Origin: an uncultured Senegalimassilia sp.
GTDB taxonomy: Bacteria; Actinomycetota; Coriobacteriia; Coriobacteriales; Eggerthellaceae
DNA: 64,000 nucleotides
Direction: 5' to 3'
NCBI RefSeq assembly: GCF_934630535.1
Contig: NZ_CAKTVU010000002.1
Coordinates: forward strand, 1 to 64,000
The notes below the pieces were generated by a model, which was given only the letters and a program-made list of their open reading frames with translations, did no database searches and was not told where the DNA came from. Of the stretch, positions 25,511 through 33,794 are shown piece after piece (position 1 is the stretch's first letter; the number at the start of each line of letters is the position of its first letter). The translations under genes and the position numbers were made by a program.

Positions 25511-25595
25511 GTGAACAGGGGGACGGACGTGTGTTCGCGATGGTCCTTCGCGTTCCCAGGCGCACCCGCGCGAACACACATCCACTCCCGTTTCC
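25511..25595. repeat. Palindromic repeat, right copy flanking fic
   Basis: This is the second copy of the repeat at 24386-24463, about 85 bp, starting GTGAACAGGGGGACGGA and ending with GCGCGAACACACATCC and CTCCCGTTTCC. It lies between the fic start and purN. Confidence 0.65.
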
Positions 25596-25664
25596 CTTTC
25601 TCTTTCCACTTGAATACTTGATGGCGCTTGCCGAGAGCGGGGCTTCCGCCTTGCTGCCTGCACG

Positions 25665-25670
25665 TATACT
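25665..25670 (+). promoter_or_regulatory. Candidate -10 box for purN operon
   Basis: TATACT lies 58 bases before the proposed purN start codon. No strong -35 is seen at 16-18 bases upstream, so the call is weak. Confidence 0.35.
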
Positions 25671-25727
25671 GGTTGCATAGTGCGAATCGCGGGGCTGGTT
25701 GGGCACCGCTTGATGAAAGGCTGTCTC

Positions 25728-26342
25728 GTGTCCGAAAAGTTGAAGATCGGCGTGCTGCTCTCCGGCAGCGGCACGAATTTCCAGGCCATTCTTGATGAGG
25801 CGGCGAAGGGCCTGCCCGTCGAGGTGGTGAAGGTGGTCGCGTCGCGTCCCGATGCGTACGGCATCGAGCGCGCGAACGCCGCCGGCATCCCCGTGCTGGT
25901 CATGAACCGCGAAAAGTACGCCGACCCCGAGGCTGCCGACGCGCAGATCGTGGCCGCGCTGCAGGAAGCCGGCGCGCAATACGTGGTCATGGCCGGCTAC
26001 ATGCGCAAGGTCACGCCCGTCATGCTCAATGCCTTCCCCAACCGCGTGCTCAACCTGCATCCGGCGCTTTTGCCCTCGTTCAAGGGCGCGCACGCCATCG
26101 CCGATGCGTTCAACGCCGGCGTGAAGGTCACGGGCGTCACTGTTCACTTCGCCAACGAGGACTACGACAAGGGCCCCATCGTGGCCCAGGAGCCGGTGCG
26201 CGTGGCCGAGGGCGACACGCTTGAAACCCTGGAAGCCCACATCCACCAGGTGGAACACGAGCTGTACCCGCGTGTGCTGGGCTGGCTGGCCGCCGGCCGC
26301 GTGAGCGTCGATGCGGAGGGCAAGGTGCATCTTGCTGAGTAA
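25728..26342 (+). CDS. purN: Phosphoribosylglycinamide formyltransferase PurN
   Basis: This is a 204-residue PurN, which uses 10-formyltetrahydrofolate to formylate glycinamide ribonucleotide in purine synthesis. It begins KLKIGVLLSGSGTNFQAILD, the phosphate-binding N-terminus. It contains VVMAGYMRKVTPVMLNAFPN and the catalytic NLHPALLPSFKGAHA segment (Asn/His), then VTGVTVHFANEDYDKGPI with the catalytic aspartate. The GTG at 25728 follows GAAAGGCTGTCTC and gives the usual length; an ATG 15 bases earlier is possible. It overlaps the next gene. Confidence 0.95.
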   Translation: MSEKLKIGVLLSGSGTNFQAILDEAAKGLPVEVVKVVASRPDAYGIERANAAGIPVLVMNREKYADPEAADAQIVAALQEAGAQYVVMAGYMRKVTPVMLNAFPNRVLNLHPALLPSFKGAHAIADAFNAGVKVTGVTVHFANEDYDKGPIVAQEPVRVAEGDTLETLEAHIHQVEHELYPRVLGWLAAGRVSVDAEGKVHLAE

Positions 26343-27324
26343 GGAAACGTTGGCGGGCATCGCCACCGATCTGCGCGCGGGCCGCGCGGTGGAGCTTTCT
26401 CCCGCCGACTTCCCGTGCTTTTCCGCCGAGGCGCTGAAGGGCAACATGCACGTTTCGCCCGACGACCTGGGGAAACTTTCCGCAGCCCTCACCGCCGCCG
26501 ACGCGCCTACCTTCGAGCGCGCCGCTCGCGCCATGGCCGAGGGCGACCTGGCGTGGCTGGGCTTCAAGGTGGTGTTCGACCCCGCCGCCGCGCAGGCCAA
26601 CACCGACAACGAGGTCACGAAGAAGTACGGCGACACGGGCTCTGCCGACGGCGCCGGCATGGTGTTCTTCTGCAACGACGCGAAGGAGGTCGTCTCCGCG
26701 CGCACGCCTAGCCCGCGCGACGTGTTCCAGATGAAGGACATCACGCGCGGCCCCGGCATGCACAACGAGCAGTTCGATGGCCTGACCTGGCTTTCCGTGC
26801 CGCTGTTCGACCAGGTGCGCGTGTGGTTGCTCGGCGCCTCCGACGCCGCGGCCGAGGTCAGCGCGCTGGCCGCGCACGTGGGCTTCGTCGTCACCGCGGT
26901 CGACTACGACCCGGCGTACCTCTCGCCCGAGCGCTTCCCCGACGCCGAGCGCGTGCTGCTCGACGGCGGCAACTTCGACGAGCTGGACAAACTCACCCCC
27001 GCGCCCAGCGACTACGTGTGCGTGCTCACGCGCGGCCACATGTTCGACCCCGAGGGCTGCGTGTGGGCCGTCAAGCACAACGTGCACTACGTCGGCATGA
27101 TGGGCTGCAAGGGGAAGAACTCCACCGTGCACGACCTGGTGCTGGCCCGCGGCGCCTCCGAGGCGGACTGGGAACGCATCAAGCGGCCCATCGGCCTGAA
27201 ATTCGGTGCCAAAACCCCGGCGGAATTGGCTATCTCCATCGTGGCTGAGCTGGTCGATGTACGATATACGCAGCGCTACAGCCCCGAGGCGCGGGCGCGC
27301 CACGAGGAAAGCCTGGGCCGTTAG
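26332..27324 (+). CDS. XdhC-family protein with divergent N-terminus
   Basis: This is about 330 residues. The C-terminal half is XdhC Rossmann-like: VWLLGASDAAAEVSALAAHV, then VDYDPAYLSPERFPDAERVL, VLTRGHMFDPE, YVGMMGCKGKN and PIGLKFGAKTPAELAISIVAE. XdhC proteins bind and sulfurate molybdenum cofactor for xanthine dehydrogenase-type enzymes. The N-terminal 130 residues differ from the usual XdhC N-terminus. The TTG at 26332, after an AAGG, is preferred; an ATG at 26311 overlapping purN further is the alternative. It lies between purN and purH, so it is co-transcribed with purine synthesis. Confidence 0.82.
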   Translation: MLSKETLAGIATDLRAGRAVELSPADFPCFSAEALKGNMHVSPDDLGKLSAALTAADAPTFERAARAMAEGDLAWLGFKVVFDPAAAQANTDNEVTKKYGDTGSADGAGMVFFCNDAKEVVSARTPSPRDVFQMKDITRGPGMHNEQFDGLTWLSVPLFDQVRVWLLGASDAAAEVSALAAHVGFVVTAVDYDPAYLSPERFPDAERVLLDGGNFDELDKLTPAPSDYVCVLTRGHMFDPEGCVWAVKHNVHYVGMMGCKGKNSTVHDLVLARGASEADWERIKRPIGLKFGAKTPAELAISIVAELVDVRYTQRYSPEARARHEESLGR

Positions 27325-27438
27325 GGCCCGGCAGGCAACCCCGAAACAGGCATCTTGCGGGCGGCGCTTCGGCGCAAAGCCCCGCTTTGCGATAAGGAAC
27401 GGACTTACAAGGAACGGTTCAAGGTAAGGAGAGAGCAA

Positions 27439-29082
27439 GTGGCAGATCCGAAGGTCAAGCGCGTACTCATCTCGGTGACGGACAAGACGGGCGTCGTCGA
27501 GTTCGCCCGCGCGCTGCATGACGAATTCGGCGCGGAGATCATCTCCACGGGCGGCACCGCCCGCGTCATCGCGGAGGCCGGCGTGCCGGTCACGCCCATC
27601 GACGAGGTGACGAAGTTCCCCGAGATGATGGACGGCCGCGTGAAGACCCTGCATCCCATGGTGCACGGCGGCCTGCTGGCCAAGCGCGACAACGCCAAGC
27701 ACATGGCCGAGGCGGCAGAGCACGGCATCCAGATGATCGACATGGTGGTCGTGAATCTGTACGCGTTCGAAAAGACGGTCGAGTCCGGCGCGGACTTCGG
27801 CACCTGCATCGAGAACATCGACATCGGCGGCCCCTCCATGCTGCGCAGCGCCGCGAAGAACTTCGAGAGCGTCACCGTGGTCACCGACCCCGAGACCTAT
27901 GACGGCATCCTCGACGAGATGCGCTCCAACGGCGGCGCCACCACGCGCGAGACCCGCATGGAGCTGGCGCTTGAGGTGTTCGAGACCACCAACGCCTACG
28001 ACGGCGCCATCGCCGACTTCCTGTTCGACCAGGTCCAGGCCGCGCATCCGCACGAGCACGGCGAGGGCTGCGGCTGCGGCTGCGAGGAGGGCATCGAGGC
28101 CCAGGGCGAGTTCCCGCCCGAGTGCGCCCTGTACATGCAGAAGCAGCAGGACCTGCGCTACGGCGAGAACCCGCATCAGCAGGCCGTCTTCTACCGCGTG
28201 GACGAGTTCGCCCATGAGCACAGCCTGGTCAACGCCCAGCAGCTCAACGGCAAGGAGCTGTCCTACAACAACATCCTGGACACCGACGCGTGCTGGTCGC
28301 TCGTGCGCGAGCTCGACGAGCCGGCGGTCATCATCCTGAAGCACCAGAACCCCTGCGGCTCCGCCACGGCCGAGAACATCACCGAGGCCTACGACAAGGC
28401 CTTCGCCTGCGACCCGAAGAGCGCCTTCGGCGGCATCATCGCGGCGAACCGCCAGGTCACGCTGGAGATGGTCGAGCACATCAACGAGAACAAGCAGTTC
28501 GTCGAGGTGCTCATCGCCCCCGAGTACGAGTCCGCTGCGCTTGAACTTCTGCAGCAGAAGAAGAACCTGCGCGTGCTGCGCACCGGCGGCATCGACGCCC
28601 CGGCTGCCGTCGAGGTCCGTTCCGTCGACGGCGGCGTGCTGGTGCAGGACGTCGACCACGTCTCCGAGGATCCGGCAACCTTCACCGTTCCCACCGACCG
28701 CAAGCCCACGGACGCCGAGATGCACGAGCTCATGTTCGCATGGCGCGTGTGCAAGGGCGTGAAGTCCAACGCCATCCTGGTGTCGCGCGACCATGCCGGC
28801 ATCGGCATGGGCCCGGGCCAGCCCAACCGCGTGGACAGCGCGCTTTTGGCCTGCAAGCGCGCCCATGAGGCGTGCGAGCGCATGGGCGTGGAGCCCAAGG
28901 GCCTGGTGTGCGCCTCCGACGCGTTCTTCCCGTTCCGCGACAACGTGGACACGCTGGCCGAGTGGGGCATCACTGCCATCATCCAGCCCGGCGGCTCCGT
29001 GCGCGACGAGGAGTCCATCCAGGCGTGCAACGAGCACGGCATCGCCATGGTATTCACCGGCCATCGCCACTTCCGCCACTAG
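27439..29082 (+). CDS. purH: Bifunctional AICAR transformylase/IMP cyclohydrolase PurH
   Basis: This is a 547-residue PurH, which catalyses the last two steps of IMP synthesis. The N-terminal cyclohydrolase domain starts RVLISVTDKTGVVEFARALH and contains IISTGGTARVI and KTLHPMVHGGLL. The C-terminal transformylase domain has QQDLRYGENPHQQAVFY, ILKHQNPCGSA and the terminal AIIQPGGSVRDEESI and MVFTGHRHFRH. The GTG at 27439 follows AAGGAGAGAGCAA. A His/Cys-rich insert HPHEHGEGCGCGCEEG sits near residue 203 at the domain junction; it is not part of the common core. Confidence 0.96.
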   Translation: MADPKVKRVLISVTDKTGVVEFARALHDEFGAEIISTGGTARVIAEAGVPVTPIDEVTKFPEMMDGRVKTLHPMVHGGLLAKRDNAKHMAEAAEHGIQMIDMVVVNLYAFEKTVESGADFGTCIENIDIGGPSMLRSAAKNFESVTVVTDPETYDGILDEMRSNGGATTRETRMELALEVFETTNAYDGAIADFLFDQVQAAHPHEHGEGCGCGCEEGIEAQGEFPPECALYMQKQQDLRYGENPHQQAVFYRVDEFAHEHSLVNAQQLNGKELSYNNILDTDACWSLVRELDEPAVIILKHQNPCGSATAENITEAYDKAFACDPKSAFGGIIAANRQVTLEMVEHINENKQFVEVLIAPEYESAALELLQQKKNLRVLRTGGIDAPAAVEVRSVDGGVLVQDVDHVSEDPATFTVPTDRKPTDAEMHELMFAWRVCKGVKSNAILVSRDHAGIGMGPGQPNRVDSALLACKRAHEACERMGVEPKGLVCASDAFFPFRDNVDTLAEWGITAIIQPGGSVRDEESIQACNEHGIAMVFTGHRHFRH

Positions 29083-29278
29083 TTTGCGAAGCCGGCGAGT
29101 GGGGCGGGTGTGCCGTTTGGTGCGCGTGCGCGTGATGCGTGCGTCGCGCTTGCGGCCGCGTTGGCGCGCCCGCGTTGGCGGGTGCGCTTGCGCCGCCCGC
29201 GCCGCCTGTGCCGTTTGAGTCGCCGGCATCGTTTGCGTCCGCTGTGCCTACAAGGGCGTAGGGGAGCGAAACCTGCGA

Positions 29279-29312
29279 GCGGTCCGCCTTTTCGGCGGGC
29301 CGCTTCCTTTTG
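29279..29312 (+). terminator. Terminator after purH
   Basis: GCGGTCCGCC pairs with GGCGGGCCGC around a TTTTC loop and is followed by TTCCTTTTG. The bases from 29083 to 29278 hold no convincing gene; they are very GC-rich and repetitive. Confidence 0.7.
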
Positions 29313-29422
29313 CGCTGATTTCGGTGAGTCCGTGCGGTTTTCGCGCCGGGTTTTTCTGACGAATGCGTGACATCCCCGGCGTTGCGGTTGTGCGGCGGGA
29401 ATCGTCCCGTATAGTCGGCGTT

Positions 29423-30322
29423 ATGAAGAAATCAGAAGCACTCAAAATACTGGGCTTGGCCGATGGGGCTAGCGACGATGAGATTAAGAAGGCTCATCGC
29501 AAGCTCGTCATCGCCCATCATCCCGACAAGTTCCCCTTGGACTCGAAGGAGCACGCCGAGGCCGAGGAGCTTACCAAGCAAATCAACGAAGCGCGCGACG
29601 TGCTGATCAACCGCAGCTGGTCGCCCGAGTTCGACCCGCGCCGCGACCCGCGTCCGTACGCGGGCAATCCTTATGCGCACCCGACGGGTTCGGCGGGGCA
29701 AGGCGGCGCGTCCGGTCAGGGCAACCCGTTCGATCCGTTCGCCGGCTGGCCGTTCGGCGAAGGGGCCCAAGGTCAGACTACGTACGTGTGGACCAGTTGG
29801 GACGACATCTTCAGCGGCGCCGCGGGCTCGCAGCGCCCGGGTTCGGGGCAGAATGGCGCAGGTCAGCGCACCGGCGGTGCCGAGTGGCCGTTCGGCGGCT
29901 TCACCGTGGAATACGACCCCTTCGACCCATTCGCGCCGTTTCGCGCCGCACGCGCGCAGCAGCAGACCGGCGAAGAGGTGTTCGCCCGCGCGAAGAAGGG
30001 CCTGCGCGACGAGGCGCTCATGGTTGCCGCCAAGGTGGTGGCGCTTGCGGTGCTCTCCATCGCCGGCTCCGCGGCAACGGGCCTGTTCCTGTACGTGATG
30101 GCGTCCATCATCTACGGCTTGTACAAGCGCATGGGCAGCCTGCTGGTCATGCTGCTGGTGCCCATCATGATCTTCGGTGCGCCGCTCATCTTCATGCTGG
30201 CGCCGCGAAACGGCTTCGTGGGCGCGCCGCTCACCGTGGCGTTCTTGGTGTCGGTGCTGTTCGACGTGCAGAACCTCCGCGACCGCATCCGCACCTATCA
30301 GGCGGCGAAGGTGGGGTTATAG
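29423..30322 (+). CDS. Membrane-anchored J-domain protein
   Basis: This is a 299-residue protein with an N-terminal J domain (residues 1-70) that shows the HPD motif in LVIAHHPDKFPLD, so it should stimulate an Hsp70. A Gly/Pro/Gln-rich low-complexity stretch follows (about 80-180). The C-terminal 110 residues contain three or four hydrophobic segments (VALAVLSIAGSAATGLFLYV, LLVMLLVPIMIFGAPLIFML and a last one). It lacks the zinc-finger and substrate domains of DnaJ, so it is a specialised co-chaperone at the membrane. The ATG at 29423 starts MKKSEALKILGL. Confidence 0.88.
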   Translation: MKKSEALKILGLADGASDDEIKKAHRKLVIAHHPDKFPLDSKEHAEAEELTKQINEARDVLINRSWSPEFDPRRDPRPYAGNPYAHPTGSAGQGGASGQGNPFDPFAGWPFGEGAQGQTTYVWTSWDDIFSGAAGSQRPGSGQNGAGQRTGGAEWPFGGFTVEYDPFDPFAPFRAARAQQQTGEEVFARAKKGLRDEALMVAAKVVALAVLSIAGSAATGLFLYVMASIIYGLYKRMGSLLVMLLVPIMIFGAPLIFMLAPRNGFVGAPLTVAFLVSVLFDVQNLRDRIRTYQAAKVGL

Positions 30323-30516
30323 GGAAAGACGCGGCGGGCCTGCGGGTCTGCGCGGGCTTGCGGTATAGCGTCGGGTTTGCGCGCTTTTCGTTGGCGGTGC
30401 TTTGCGGGTTTGCGGGTTTGCGGTTGGCGTAGCGTGGGCGATTGAGCTCGCGCTGCGCCGCTTTTGCGTTCGTGCAAAGCGTGCGGTTTGCGCGACTGGA
30501 AGAGCGGCAGGCCTGC

Positions 30517-30897
30517 TTAGACTCCTAGAACGGCGTGCGCTAGAGCGAATCCCAGTGCGGCGGCGCCTAGGGTCGAGCCGTAGGTGATTACCAGGTATGC
30601 GGCCGCTTCTCCGCGATGTCCCTCCGTGGCCATATCGACGGCCTCGCAGTTCATGGTGGACAGCGTGGAGAATCCGCCCAGAAACCCCATGGTCAGCGCT
30701 ATGTAGGCGGTTTGCCCAAGCGCGGCGGCCCCTGCAAGCGCCGCGCCGGCGACGGTGCACGATGCAAGGTTCACCAGCAGCGTGGGCCAGGGAAACCAGC
30801 TGTTCGAGCGAGGTTTCATGAACGAAAGCGCCCTGTGGCGGCACAGCGCGCCGGCTGCTCCGCCTAGGCCCACCATGACCAACGTCAGCGGGCTCAT
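30517..30897 (-). CDS. crcB: Fluoride ion channel protein CrcB/FluC, subunit 2
   Basis: This is a 126-residue membrane protein with four hydrophobic segments. The CrcB signature GGFSTLSTMNCEAV is present in the third segment and GGAAGALCRHRA in the first. It exports fluoride by electrodiffusion as a dual-topology dimer. The start overlaps the stop of the preceding crcB by four bases (ATGA). Two tandem crcB genes normally form a heterodimer. The bases 30323-30516 downstream are G-rich repetitive sequence (GCGGGTTTGCGGGTTTGCGG) with no gene seen. Confidence 0.9.
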   Translation of the reverse strand: MSPLTLVMVGLGGAAGALCRHRALSFMKPRSNSWFPWPTLLVNLASCTVAGAALAGAAALGQTAYIALTMGFLGGFSTLSTMNCEAVDMATEGHRGEAAAYLVITYGSTLGAAALGFALAHAVLGV

Positions 30898-31385
30898 CGC
30901 GCATCGCCCCCGTTTTGCGGGGAATCTGCCTGCGGCGTCTCAACCTGATGATGCGCGCTATAGCGCGGGCCCATGGCGTCGGCAAGACGCTTTCCCGCGT
31001 AGGCGGCTCCGAACGTGGCGAACACGGTGATGCCCAGATACAGCGCGAACATCCCGTAACGCCCCTGCTGCAAAAGCGCCAGGTTCTCAGTGGAAAGCGC
31101 GGCGATGGTGGTGAACGCTCCGATAAGCCCGATGCCCATCGACTTCACCAACGGCGCCGGCAGGTTCGTGCGGCGCGCGACGAATTGATTGACGATCTCC
31201 AACGTGAAACAACCGAATATGTTCACCGCAAGCGTGGCGACGGGGAAGCCGTATTGCGCGGGCAGGAGCATCTCCAGGGTATAGCGCGCCGTGGCGCCCA
31301 AAAAGCCCATGAGCAGCACCAACGGCGCCAAGGAGCGAGGGCTGCGCAGCGCATGATCCACCGCATCTGGGATATTGCCGTGCAC
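30894..31385 (-). CDS. crcB: Fluoride ion channel protein CrcB/FluC, subunit 1
   Basis: This is a 163-residue CrcB with four hydrophobic segments. The first contains LLMGFLGATARYTLEMLL, the second FPVATLAVNIFGCFTLEIVN with the asparagine of the fluoride path, and the third GIGLIGAFTTIAALSTENLAL, which replaces the usual FTTFS-type motif. An N-terminal extension of about 20 residues and a His/Gln-rich tail are extra. It is the upstream partner in the overlapping pair. I looked for a fluoride riboswitch in the leader and did not find one. Confidence 0.88.
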   Translation of the reverse strand: MHGNIPDAVDHALRSPRSLAPLVLLMGFLGATARYTLEMLLPAQYGFPVATLAVNIFGCFTLEIVNQFVARRTNLPAPLVKSMGIGLIGAFTTIAALSTENLALLQQGRYGMFALYLGITVFATFGAAYAGKRLADAMGPRYSAHHQVETPQADSPQNGGDAR

Positions 31386-31422
31386 TGATGCCCCCTTGTC
31401 CGAATCGAGCTTGCTGAGCAGC

Positions 31423-31428
31423 AGTATA
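31423..31428 (-). promoter_or_regulatory. Candidate -10 box for the crcB pair
   Basis: On the minus strand TATACT lies 38 bases before the first crcB start, giving a short leader of about 30 bases. No good -35 matches the expected spacing. Confidence 0.35.
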
Positions 31429-31577
31429 CCGCCGCCTGCAAGGGGCGGGCTGTTCGCTGGGTATCGCGGCTTTTATGGTAACGATGGCGTTGTGAAATGT
31501 GTTGACGAGCTTGATTTGCTTGTCTGTCCGGGTGCTTTTGCGGCCACGGGTTATGGGGCGCAGTGCTTCTTCAAATT

Positions 31578-31669
31578 CTCGAAAATCACTGATTGGATTC
31601 CTCGAAAACAGAGTGTCACTTTCCTCGAAAATCGAGTACGACAATCCTCGAAAATATAGTATGCCCATG
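31578..31669. repeat. Four 23-bp iterons with CTCGAAAA core
   Basis: CTCGAAAA occurs at 31578, 31601, 31624 and 31647, exactly 23 bases apart each time, usually preceded by TTC or ATC. The fourth unit ends 21 bases before the start codon of the broken DUF4143 gene. A period of just over two helical turns puts all copies on one DNA face, which suggests binding sites for a cooperative regulator. Confidence 0.75.
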
Positions 31670-31689
31670 TCAGAGAGGAATGTTCGACC

Positions 31690-32309
31690 ATGGTAGCTTA
31701 TAGCACGGAGAGGCTCAAAACGTATCATCCGCGTCTCGTAGACGAACGCCTACGCCGGCTGCCTCTACCGTGACGTCCTATCTTGACATGCTCGAGAGCA
31801 TGTACGTAATCGAGAGCCTGCACGGCTGGGATGCGCCCGTACGCGCGAAGTCGCGCTTGCGCACCAAGCCCAAGCGCTACTTCGCCGACCCTTCCATCCC
31901 TGCCGCTGCGCTTGGCATGGGCCCTGAGCGCCTGTTGTCCGATGGGCAAACCTTCGGGCTGCTCTTCGAGTCGTTGTGCATTCACGACCTGCGGGCCTAC
32001 GTCGCCTGCATGCCCGGAGCCCACCCGGGGTCGTTGCGCTACTACGGCGACTCCGACGGTCTGGAGGTCGACGCCATCATCGAGCTGCGCGACGGTCGCT
32101 GGGCGGCTCTGGAAGTCAAACTCGGCGAGACCAAGGTACCCGACGGCATCAGGAACATTGAGCGCTTGCGTCAGAAAGTCGCGGCGAACCCTGCCGCGCG
32201 CAATCCGAAGCCTGCGTTCTCGGCCGTTGTCACCGCAACCTCGCCCTTCTGCCGCTACGACGCTGAGCATGACATCTACGTGTTCTCCATCACCGCCTTA
32301 AAGCCGTAG
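31690..32309 (+). pseudogene. Broken DUF4143-type AAA ATPase gene with internal deletion
   Basis: The ATG at 31690 opens a frame reading MVAYSTERLKTYHPRLVDE, the usual start of DUF4143-family ATPases, but it stops at a TGA after 27 codons. Immediately after, in another frame, the C-terminal 179 residues continue (TSYLDMLESMYVIESLHGWD, RLLSDGQTFGLLFESLC, DGLEVDAIIELRDGRWAALE and VKLGETKVPDG). The Walker A/B region and most of the ATPase domain, roughly 200 residues, are missing between the two parts. This is a deletion that also shifted the frame. The iterons upstream may be its old operator. Confidence 0.82.
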
Positions 32310-32586
32310 GACTGGCTGGCTTTCAGCAGGCACTTGTGTGTAGTCAAGACTACGTTTTAGTAAGGGACTGCGGTTGAAAGCCTGGTGCTCTTTTGGTCCA
32401 GGATTTCCACCGCAGCCCCTTCCGAATTATCTCTCTTGTGAAAAACAGTTGCTTTTTCAACCACCCCTTGCTGAGGGTTTGACGCAGGGATGCGCTAGGC
32501 GGCGTTTTTGCTGCGCGGCGGGGGTATACTATTCGCTTAAGTAGTGCGCGCCGGGCGCGCTGAGCGAGTGCCGAAAGGGGTCTGCC
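32310..32586 (+). promoter_or_regulatory. Intergenic region with stem-loop and candidate promoter
   Basis: No gene is seen. GGGACTGCGGT near 32364 can pair with ACCGCAGCCCC near 32411 and encloses a smaller CCTGG/CCAGG stem, which may end transcripts from the left. TATACT at 32525-32530 is a candidate -10 for the ATP-grasp gene. Confidence 0.4.
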
Positions 32587-33786
32587 ATGGTCATCCTTGA
32601 CGAACCGTATGCTTCGCCGCAATTGTTGGAATGGCTTGAGTCCTCGCAACACCCCGTGCTTCGCAATGCGTTTTCCGAGCGCACGGCTTTTGCGTCCGGG
32701 AGGGCGTTGCACCTGGTCGATCAGGCTGAGGCTGCTTCGCGTCTTTCCGCGGGCGAGCGCGTGTATACCAATTCCGAGAATACGCTCGAGTGGATCTGCT
32801 CGCATGCGGACAATCCCGGTCTTACGCATGCCATCACCGTGTTCAAGGACAAGGTCGCCATGCGCGAGCTTCTGGCGCAGATGGACGAGGACTTCTTCTT
32901 CCGCGCATGCACGGCCGATGAGCTGGGGAAACTCGATTTCGCCGAGCTTGAGTCGCATATGCCGTTCGTGGTGAAGCCCGCCCGCGGGTTCTGCAGCATG
33001 GGCGTGCACACGGTGCGCTGCCGTGCTGATTGGGACGAGGCGCTGGCCGATTTCGCGTCGAACGCGGCTGCTTGGGCGGATATGTATCCCGATAGCGTGG
33101 TTGCCGGCAACGATTTCATCCTGGAGCAGTTCATCACGGGGCAGGAATATGCCCTGGATGCGTTTTTCGACGAGCAGGGCGCGGCGCACGTGCTCAACGT
33201 GCTGCGCCATGATTTTGCCGGTCCCGACGACACGTCCGATCGCATGTACACCACCTCAGCGGCCATTGTGCGCGAGAAGGCGCCCGTCTTCGAGGAGTGG
33301 CTTTCGCGCGTGAACGCCCTGGTGGGAGCGCGAAACTTCCCCGTGCACGTTGAGGTGCGCGTGGACGAGCAGGGTAGCGGCGCCATTCGCCCTATCGAGT
33401 TCAATCCCTTGCGATTCGCCGGCCTGGGCGGCACCGACGTTGCTCAGCACGCGTATGGCTTCCGCACGTATGAGGCGTTTTTGACCGACACGCTGCCCGA
33501 TTACGACGCGGCGTTCGCATGTGCGGGCGATCATGTGTATACCATGTCGCTGCTCAATCCGCCGGAGGGCGTGACGGGAGCCGAGGAGTTCGATTACCCG
33601 GCCTTCTCCGAGCGCTTCGATAGGGTTTTGGAGCTGCGCGAGTTCGACGTGCCCACGTTCGGCTGCTACGGTTTCCTGTTCGTGGAAACCGACCTTGACG
33701 AACGCGGCAAGGCCGAGCTCGATTTCCTGATGCACACCGATTTGCGCGAGTTTTTGAGCTGTAACGACACCGCGGGCCAACGTTAG
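32587..33786 (+). CDS. ATP-grasp domain protein
   Basis: This is a 399-residue ATP-grasp enzyme; the family ligates a carboxylate to an amine or thiol through an acyl phosphate. The ATP-binding subdomain begins near residue 90 (FKDKVAMRELLAQM), with the lysine strand PFVVKPARGFCSMGVH, the hinge DFILEQFITGQEYALDAFF, and the metal-binding end RPIEFNPLRFAGLGGTD (Glu/Asn). The substrate is not identifiable. It starts with ATGGTCATCCTTGACG, and AAAGGGGTCT provides the ribosome site. The next gene begins nine bases after its stop, so the two are likely co-expressed. Confidence 0.85.
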   Translation: MVILDEPYASPQLLEWLESSQHPVLRNAFSERTAFASGRALHLVDQAEAASRLSAGERVYTNSENTLEWICSHADNPGLTHAITVFKDKVAMRELLAQMDEDFFFRACTADELGKLDFAELESHMPFVVKPARGFCSMGVHTVRCRADWDEALADFASNAAAWADMYPDSVVAGNDFILEQFITGQEYALDAFFDEQGAAHVLNVLRHDFAGPDDTSDRMYTTSAAIVREKAPVFEEWLSRVNALVGARNFPVHVEVRVDEQGSGAIRPIEFNPLRFAGLGGTDVAQHAYGFRTYEAFLTDTLPDYDAAFACAGDHVYTMSLLNPPEGVTGAEEFDYPAFSERFDRVLELREFDVPTFGCYGFLFVETDLDERGKAELDFLMHTDLREFLSCNDTAGQR

Positions 33787-33794
33787 GCGGCTGC

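Noticed and set aside
26137..29229. Open frame of about 1030 codons on the minus strand across purN-purH
   Set aside because: It is the mirror of strongly biased GC-rich genes on the plus strand, rich in Ala, Val, His and Gly with no domain, and has no ribosome site.
31386..31500. Fluoride riboswitch before crcB
   Set aside because: I looked for the conserved crcB-motif core on the minus strand and did not find it.
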